Below, piece after piece: positions 5,720-9,419 of a DNA stretch of 9,419 bases; position 1 is the first letter of the stretch; every line of letters starts with the position of its first letter. This stretch comes from CAUSKK01 sp963533935. GTDB taxonomy: Bacteria > Pseudomonadota > Gammaproteobacteria > Cardiobacteriales > Cardiobacteriaceae. Below the pieces are notes generated by a model that was given only the letters and a program-made list of their open reading frames with translations, was not told the DNA's origin and searched no databases. The stretch lies in contig CAUSQL010000053.1 in the NCBI GenBank assembly GCA_963533935.1, forward strand, positions 1 through 9,419, in the 5' to 3' direction. Position numbers and translations under genes: made by a program.

Positions 5720-6733
5720 ATGTTAAAACACGCTTTTGTAACTGGCGCCACCGGCCTGCTGGGCAATCACCTGGTGCGCGCTCTGCTCGCCCGCAACGTT
5801 AAGGTTTCCGCCCTGGTGCGGAGCCGGGCGAAGGCGCAGCAAATGTTCGCCGACCTGCCCATTAACTTCGTCGAGGGCGACCTGCTGCAACCGGACAGCT
5901 ATGGCGCGGCCTTGGCCGGCTGCGATGGGCTTTTCCACACCGCCGCCTATTTCCGCGACGCCCTCAAGGGGGGCCAGCACTGGCCAATGCTTTACGCCAG
6001 CAACGTCAAGGGCACCAGCGACCTGCTGGAGCGGGCCCACCGGGCCGGCATTCGCCGCCTGGTGCACACCTCCAGCATTGCCGTGCTCTATGGCGACCGG
6101 GGCGCGGTCATCGACGAGACCATGGGCCGCGACCTAAGCCAGGCCAGCAATGACTATTACCGCAGCAAAATCCTCAGCGACGCCGCCGTGCGGGAATTCC
6201 TCGCCGGCCACCCGGAGATGTTCGCCTGCTTCGTGCTGCCGGGCTGGATGTTCGCCCCGGCGGACCTGGGCCCCACCGCCGCCGGCCAATTCATCTTGGA
6301 TTTTCTCCGGGGTAAATTGCCGGGGGTTATGCAAGCCAGCTTCAGTGTGGTGGACGCCCGCGACGTGGCCGAGCACCAGCTGTTAGCCCTGGAGAAGGGG
6401 CGCCGCGGCGAAGCCTACCTGGCCGCCGGCCGCCATCTGGAAATGGGCGAGCTGATGGGGGAGCTAGCCGCCGTTAGCGGGGTGGCCATGCCGAAGAGAA
6501 CCGTGCCCTTTGCCCTGCTGCGGCTGCTGGCCGCCCTCAACGAGGGCTACCATTGGCTGACGAAGCGGCCGGTGCTGTTGAGCCGTGCCACCGTGCGGGA
6601 ATTGGCTAACCAATACGACCGCACCCGCTTCAGCCACGAGAAGAGCGAGCGGGAACTGGGCGCGACTTTCCGCCCCCTCCGGGAGACTCTGGCCGATAGC
6701 GTTAATTGGTACCGGGCCAACGGCTGGGTTTAA
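5720..6733 (+). CDS. Extended SDR, NAD(P)-dependent epimerase/reductase
   Basis: A 337-residue cytoplasmic oxidoreductase of the extended short-chain dehydrogenase superfamily, dihydroflavonol-reductase/HpnA-like in layout. The N-terminal Rossmann motif T-G-A-T-G-L-L-G is at 8-15, E-G-D-L (52-55) and the F-H-T-A-A segment (72-76) follow, the catalytic Ser region is H-T-S-S (116-119), and the catalytic pair is Tyr146 and Lys150 in Y-Y-R-S-K. There is no signal peptide or membrane segment. The substrate cannot be read from sequence. The start has GAGGAG (5711-5716) only 3 bases upstream, a tight spacing. The gene follows the ArsR-family regulator and carries a copy of its leader motif, so it is the likely target. 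A weak terminator-like stem and the second palindromic element follow. Confidence 0.88.
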   Translation: MLKHAFVTGATGLLGNHLVRALLARNVKVSALVRSRAKAQQMFADLPINFVEGDLLQPDSYGAALAGCDGLFHTAAYFRDALKGGQHWPMLYASNVKGTSDLLERAHRAGIRRLVHTSSIAVLYGDRGAVIDETMGRDLSQASNDYYRSKILSDAAVREFLAGHPEMFACFVLPGWMFAPADLGPTAAGQFILDFLRGKLPGVMQASFSVVDARDVAEHQLLALEKGRRGEAYLAAGRHLEMGELMGELAAVSGVAMPKRTVPFALLRLLAALNEGYHWLTKRPVLLSRATVRELANQYDRTRFSHEKSERELGATFRPLRETLADSVNWYRANGWV

Positions 6734-6769
6734 TGCAGATATAAATACATAGAAGCGGTTCTTTGACCT

Positions 6770-6794
6770 GGCGGTCTCAGGCACCGCCTGTTTT
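6770..6794 (+). terminator. Possible terminator of the SDR gene
   Basis: GGCGGT (6770-6775) and ACCGCC (6783-6788) form a 6-bp stem with a 7-nt loop, followed by TGTTTT. The right arm overlaps a degenerate repeat core (6785-6791), so the stem may belong to the repeat element and not be a dedicated terminator. Confidence 0.4.
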
Positions 6795-6870
6795 ACCAAC
6801 AGACAGGCGCTTTAGCTGTATGTTTAAAGGCCTTAAATACATACAGGGGAAGCGCCCGTCCGTCGGTAAA
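6785..6870. repeat. Palindromic element, second location
   Basis: The long palindrome 6792-6812 with 6850-6870 matches 18 of 21; each of the three differences is A in the left arm against G in the reverse complement of the right, so the minus-strand RNA would pair fully with G-U wobbles. Cores GGCGCTT (6806-6812) and AAGCGCC (6850-6856) are followed inward by triplets TAG/GGG and then CTGTATGT (6816-6823)/ACATACAG (6839-6846). A degenerate third core gives an alternative stem CGCCTGT (6785-6791) with ACAGGCG (6803-6809). It lies between the SDR gene and the TSUP gene, 30 bp before the start of the latter. Confidence 0.8.
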
Positions 6871-6900
6871 TGCCCTTAAAATGAGGATTTGGGAGAAATC

Positions 6901-7656
6901 ATGGCCATCGAACTGTGGCATTACCTGCTAATCCTCGCCCTCGGCATCCTCTGCGGGGTGATTAACGTGCTGGCCGGCGGCGGTTCCAATCTGATTCTGC
7001 CGCTGCTCATGTTCATTGGCCTGCCGCCGTCCCTGGCCAACGGCACCAACCGCCTCGGCATTCTGCTGCAAAATGTGGTCGGCGTTTGGGCCTTTCACCG
7101 CCACGGCAAGCTGCCCTACCGGGACGTGCGCGGCATTCTGCTGCTGGTGTCCGGCGGCGGCTTCCTCGGCGCCTGGGCGGCGGCGCACCTGCCGGAGCAA
7201 CTATTAAAGTACCTGCTGCTGGGCGCCATGCTCACGGTCAGTTTGATTTTCATCTTCGTACCCACGCTCATTCCGGCGGAACACGAGGAGCCGCGGGCCC
7301 TGAAGGATACGCCGCGGGCCTGGCTCTGGTTCCTCCTCGCCGGCCTCTACGGCGGCTTCGTCCAGGCCGGCGTCGGCTTCATTTTAATCACGGCGCTGGC
7401 CGGCTCTTTACGCTATGATTTAGTGGCCACCAACGCCCTGAAGCTGCTGAGCACCATCTTTTTCACGGTAATTGCCCTGCTGGTCTTCATCGCCAACGGG
7501 CAGGTGCACTGGCCCGTGGGCCTGGTGCTGGCCCTGGGCAATATGGTGGGGGCCCACTACGGCGTTAAACTCGCGCTACATCTGGCGCCACGCACCCTCA
7601 AAATCATCGTCTTTGCCCTAACGCTGGTGGCGGCGTTGGCGGCGCTTTGGAAATAA
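6901..7656 (+). CDS. TSUP (TauE/SafE) family membrane permease
   Basis: Inner-membrane protein of 251 residues, almost entirely hydrophobic helices (7-8 predictable segments). The internal duplication typical of the family is visible: G-I-L-C-G-V-I-N-V-L-A-G-G-G-S-N at 15-30 with N-G-T-N-R-L-G at 47-53, and again G-L-Y-G-G-F-V-Q-A-G-V-G-F at 148-160 with A-T-N-A-L-K-L-L at 176-183. Members move sulfite, sulfoacetate, other organosulfonates or unknown anions; the substrate cannot be told here. The charged linker P-A-E-H-E-E-P-R near 125-132 separates the halves. The ATG at 6901 has GGGAG at 5-base spacing and is preferred over the in-frame TTG at 6889. The next gene starts 10 bp after its stop, so the two form an operon. 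Confidence 0.87.
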   Translation: MAIELWHYLLILALGILCGVINVLAGGGSNLILPLLMFIGLPPSLANGTNRLGILLQNVVGVWAFHRHGKLPYRDVRGILLLVSGGGFLGAWAAAHLPEQLLKYLLLGAMLTVSLIFIFVPTLIPAEHEEPRALKDTPRAWLWFLLAGLYGGFVQAGVGFILITALAGSLRYDLVATNALKLLSTIFFTVIALLVFIANGQVHWPVGLVLALGNMVGAHYGVKLALHLAPRTLKIIVFALTLVAALAALWK

Positions 7657-7665
7657 GGATTACTC

Positions 7666-8442
7666 ATGACGCAACAAATTCACTGGGATAGAAAGCTTTC
7701 ACAGGAGGCGCTGGCCGTGCTGGGCCGCCCCGGCGGCATCATCGTTTGCCCCACCAAGGTGGGCTACATCATCATGACCACCGACAGGGAAGGTTTGGAG
7801 CGTAAATTCGACGCCAAGGAACGGAAGCGCAATAAGCCCGGCGTGGTGCTCTGCGGTTCCATGGAGCAGCTGAAGGCCCTGGCCCAGCTTAATCCGGAAA
7901 TCGAAGCCTTCTACCAGAAGCACTGGGACGAAAACATTCTGCTCGGCTGCATTCTGCCCTGGCGCGAGGACGCCAAGGCGGCGCTGATTAAGGACGGCCG
8001 CGAGGAATTGATGATGGATAGCCGCGGCACCAGCTGCTTCGTCATTAAATTCGGCCTCTGCGGCGAACAGCTGGCCGAACACCTGTGGCGCACGGAGAAG
8101 AAAATGATCTACGCCTCCAGCGCCAACCCCTCGGGCAAGGGCAACCGCGGCAAGGTGGACGGCATCGGCGAGCGCATTGCCAGCAAGGTGGATTTGGTCA
8201 TTGAGGCGGACGACTACGTGGCCTCCATTCAGCCGGATAAGACGGTGGAAACCCGCTACGAGCAGGGGGTGATGGTGTCGATGGTGAGCAAAGACGGCCA
8301 GTTAATTCCGGAACAGAAGGGGGAACGGTCGGTGCAGCCGGCGCCGGTGCTGATTCGCAAGGGGCTGGACGTGGACAAAATCATGATGCACCTGGCCGAC
8401 AGCTTTAACTGCTGGGATTACCGCCACGGCGAGTATTACTAA
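7666..8442 (+). CDS. YrdC/Sua5/YciO-domain protein, divergent
   Basis: The 258-residue product has a YrdC-like domain over about residues 12-205: P-T-K-V-G-Y (29-34), the basic stretch K-E-R-K-R-N-K-P-G-V-V-L (51-62), S-S-A-N-P-S-G (151-157) and the V-D-L-V-I-E-A-D motif (175-182). TsaC/Sua5 proteins make threonylcarbamoyl-adenylate for tRNA t6A37. Here the usual P-T-D-T-x-Y-G-L is P-T-K-V-G-Y-I-I and the protein is longer than YciO or TsaC (about 190-206), with about 50 extra C-terminal residues ending R-H-G-E-Y-Y. It is therefore probably a paralogue of uncertain activity and not the main TsaC. AAGGA (7655-7659) overlaps the stop of the TSUP gene. No terminator is seen downstream; a palindromic repeat begins 18 bp after the stop. 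Confidence 0.8.
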   Translation: MTQQIHWDRKLSQEALAVLGRPGGIIVCPTKVGYIIMTTDREGLERKFDAKERKRNKPGVVLCGSMEQLKALAQLNPEIEAFYQKHWDENILLGCILPWREDAKAALIKDGREELMMDSRGTSCFVIKFGLCGEQLAEHLWRTEKKMIYASSANPSGKGNRGKVDGIGERIASKVDLVIEADDYVASIQPDKTVETRYEQGVMVSMVSKDGQLIPEQKGERSVQPAPVLIRKGLDVDKIMMHLADSFNCWDYRHGEYY

Positions 8443-8460
8443 TTAATTTACTGACATCTA

Positions 8461-8495
8461 AAGCGCCCGTTTGTCTGTAAGACAAATGGGCGCCT
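8461..8495. repeat. Short palindrome, third cluster
   Basis: AAGCGCCCGTTTGTC (8461-8475) and its inverted partner at 8481-8495 match 13 of 15 around a 5-nt loop. Here the outer-type arms face each other, the opposite arrangement to the element at 1621. The right core is degenerate (GGGCGCCT). It is the first hairpin after the YrdC-domain gene. Confidence 0.75.
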
Positions 8496-8509
8496 GAGCG
8501 TTAGCGAAG

Positions 8510-8558
8510 AACCGCCCGTCTGTATGTTTAATGGCTAATTACATACAGACGGGCGCTT
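8510..8558. repeat. Palindrome, third cluster
   Basis: CGCCCGTCTGTATGT (8513-8527) pairs perfectly over 15 bp with 8541-8555, and the loop-proximal bases TTAAT/AATTA can extend the stem. The left core is degenerate (GAACCGCCC for AAGCGCCC), the right is intact (GGGCGCTT, 8551-8558) and is shared with the next pairing. Confidence 0.75.
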
Positions 8559-8743
8559 CTCCTGTTTGTATTTTATGGCTAACACCCCCGTTAAACCCTT
8601 TCTGAAATGGGCCGTCAGGGCGGAGAAATTATGACCCGTGCCCACCGGCCTAGCCCAAGAACCACAGTAACGTCGGGCCCGGCTGAACGCCAACGGCATT
8701 AATCTTAGCCCGTAGAGCTTATTTACAAACAGTAGAAGCGCCC
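8551..8743. repeat. Palindromic arms enclosing a 153-nt segment
   Basis: Arms 8551-8570 and 8724-8743 are inverted copies with 19 of 20 matches: core, triplet, then CTGTTTGTA/TACAAACAG. They enclose 8571-8723, the same layout as 1718-1930. The interior has possible stems such as GGGC (8609-8612) with GCCC (8640-8643) around GTCA (8614-8617)/TGAC (8632-8635), and GCC-AAC-GGC (8689-8697). No ORF of note is inside. Similarity to the segment at 1738-1910 is faint at best by eye. Confidence 0.6.
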
Positions 8744-8784
8744 GGTTGTACGTTTAATCACATTAAACTGACAACCAGGCGCTT
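8736..8784. repeat. Palindrome, third cluster
   Basis: 8736-8758 and 8762-8784 are inverted copies with 20 of 23 matches and a 3-nt loop. The core pair AAGCGCC/GGCGCTT is intact, and the arms GGTTGT...GTTTAAT differ from every other copy yet match each other. Confidence 0.8.
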
Positions 8785-8812
8785 TTCATGTATGTAATTC
8801 CGCGGTTTACAA

Positions 8813-8878
8813 ACATAGGGGCGCTTTAGCTGTTTGTAAATTGGTCCATTTATACAAACAGGTGAAGCGCCCCTATGT
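8813..8878. repeat. Palindrome, last copy of third cluster
   Basis: Outer arms ACATAGGGGCGCTT (8813-8826) and AAGCGCCCCTATGT (8865-8878) match perfectly. Inner arms CTGTTTGTA (8830-8838) and TACAAACAG (8853-8861) also match perfectly. Unpaired triplets TAG and GTG lie between outer and inner stems, and the loop is 14 nt. Same design as 1621-1696. Confidence 0.82.
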
Positions 8879-9082
8879 ATTTATAAATGTGTCGCCGGTG
8901 GCTTAAGAATTCGTTGTCCCATGCTGACAATTGCAGGGTGAATACGGCGCTTACCAAACCAATCGCTAAATTTAATATCCAGCTATTACAGTCGTTTTAG
9001 TGGTTAATTTTTAAAAATTTGTGGCTAAAAAACGACAAGACCCATAGAGAGATTTCTCTAACCACAAAAATCTGGAGTATCT
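8879..9082 (+). promoter_or_regulatory. AT-rich leader region of the lipoprotein gene
   Basis: No gene is seen in these 204 bases. An interrupted palindrome runs from GTCGTTTT (8991-8998) to AAAACGAC (9029-9036), centred on the perfect 14-bp palindrome AATTTTTAAAAATT (9006-9019). Further down, TTTGTGGCTA (9018-9027) can pair with TAACCACAAA (9059-9068), and AGAGA-GATT-TCTCT (9046-9059) forms a small stem next to it. GGAG at 9074-9077 is the ribosome binding site, 5 bases before the ATG. I see no convincing -35/-10 pair. A lone GGCGCTT at 8946-8952 may be a repeat remnant. Confidence 0.45.
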
Positions 9083-9419
9083 ATGCAAAAAACCACACTA
9101 AACCTTGCGGCAATTATTGCTGTGGCGCTGCTTAGCGCCTGTGGCGGCGGTAATGGTGGACCGACCTCCACATTCGTCCCTCGAGCCCCAAATAATCAAC
9201 TGCCAGCCACGCCCAGTAACAATCCGCAACCGACGGCGACGCCGAGCAATGGCGCCAATAATCCCCAACCGACTGCCACACCAGGCAATAATCATAATAA
9301 TCCGCAGCCAATTCCAAGTAATCCTGGCAATGGTGGCGGCAATAATATCCCGCAACCGACCGTACAACCGACCGTACAACCGACCGTACAACCGACCGTA
9401 CAACCGACCGTACAACCGA
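9083..9419 (+). CDS. Repeat-rich surface-type lipoprotein, 3' end outside window
   Basis: The open frame from the ATG at 9083 (GGAG 5 bases upstream) runs 112 codons to the window edge without a stop. A lipoprotein signal peptide is clear: M-Q-K-T-T, a hydrophobic stretch to about residue 17, and lipobox L-S-A-C with the lipidated Cys20. Cys20 is followed by G-G-G-N-G-G, a flexible tether like those of surface lipoproteins in Neisseria and Pasteurellaceae. Residue +2 is Gly, so there is no Asp retention signal and outer-membrane sorting is likely. Then comes a low-complexity region rich in Asn, Pro, Gln and Thr, with two N-N-P-Q-P-T-A-T-P copies and a Q-P-T-V tandem repeat still running at the edge. 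AAT and ACC/CCG codons dominate, giving base composition unlike the housekeeping genes. No functional domain is visible, so its role is unknown. Confidence 0.85.
   Translation, partial: MQKTTLNLAAIIAVALLSACGGGNGGPTSTFVPRAPNNQLPATPSNNPQPTATPSNGANNPQPTATPGNNHNNPQPIPSNPGNGGGNNIPQPTVQPTVQPTVQPTVQPTVQP
9353..9419 (+). repeat. 12-bp tandem repeat in the lipoprotein gene
   Basis: CAACCGACCGTA is repeated perfectly five times (9353-9412) plus 7 bases at the window edge. The unit is four codons, Gln-Pro-Thr-Val, so gain or loss of units keeps the frame and changes only the length of the stalk-like region. Confidence 0.95.

Noticed and set aside
5709..5726. Five-codon frame ATG AGG AGC TTA TGT TAA overlapping the SDR start
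   Set aside because: Very short and without its own ribosome binding site; it is explained by the GAGGAG ribosome binding site of the SDR gene.
1718..8743. Repeat elements as integron attC sites
   Set aside because: The ends do not fit a paired RYYYAAC...GTTRRRY; only an isolated GTTAAAC at 8590-8596 fits one half, and there is no cassette-like gene between sites.
1633..8871. AAGCGCC as a DNA uptake sequence
   Set aside because: Within the window the 7-mer is nearly confined to intergenic paired units, with one plain match inside the TSUP gene near 7641; uptake sequences are usually frequent in coding regions too. A genome-wide count would decide.
1621..8878. Palindromic cluster as a CRISPR array
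   Set aside because: Units alternate in orientation, spacing is irregular, there are no uniform direct repeats with unique spacers, and no cas genes are in the window.
8924..8952. CTGACA at 8924-8929 as a -35 for the lipoprotein gene
   Set aside because: The position 17 bp downstream reads GCGCTT, which is not a -10; no alternative spacing gives a credible hexamer.
9098..9415. A 105-codon minus-strand frame with Y-G-R-L repeats
   Set aside because: It is the antisense of the 12-bp repeat in the lipoprotein gene, which has a clear signal peptide, lipobox and ribosome binding site on the plus strand.

Overview
The window looks like chromosomal DNA of a GC-rich Gammaproteobacterium. Evidence: the PyrB, AroG, GlnB and LigA proteins are clearly of gammaproteobacterial type, the tRNA-Lys genes encode their own CCA, and a Gly-rich surface-type lipoprotein follows. 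A Cardiobacterium-like host is a guess that the sequence cannot settle. Most of the window is housekeeping; the unusual material is in the intergenic regions.

Layout. Positions 1-150 hold two tandem tRNA-Lys(UUU) genes on the minus strand, the first cut by the window edge, with a stringent-type promoter at 165-192. Divergent from them is pyrB (aspartate carbamoyltransferase), which overlaps glnB (PII nitrogen signal protein) by 4 bp. A 436-bp intergenic region filled with palindromic repeats separates glnB from the convergent pair ligA-aroG (NAD-dependent DNA ligase, then DAHP synthase) on the minus strand. Divergent from ligA is a small ArsR-family regulator with a good promoter and a terminator, then an NAD(P)-binding extended SDR/epimerase gene. 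The regulator and the SDR gene share a 12-bp motif in their leaders, which suggests one regulatory unit. A second palindromic repeat element precedes a two-gene operon of a TSUP (TauE/SafE) permease and a divergent YrdC/Sua5/YciO-domain protein. A third and largest repeat cluster (8461-8878) follows, then a structured leader and the start of a lipoprotein gene that runs off the window while entering a 12-bp tandem repeat encoding QPTV.

Main observation. About 17 copies of an asymmetric core (AAGCGCCC, or its complement GGGCGCTT), some degenerate, occur in three of the intergenic regions in almost strictly alternating orientation. Each core is flanked at a fixed short spacing by inverted TACAnACA / TGTnTGTA-like arms. 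Facing arms of neighbouring cores are complementary even where their sequence differs between pairs, so the region can form chains of alternative hairpins. In two places the facing arms enclose a 150-175 nt segment with its own nested hairpins. I know no named element that matches. It could be a REP/BIME-like or MITE-like family, a set of recombination sites, or structured RNA.
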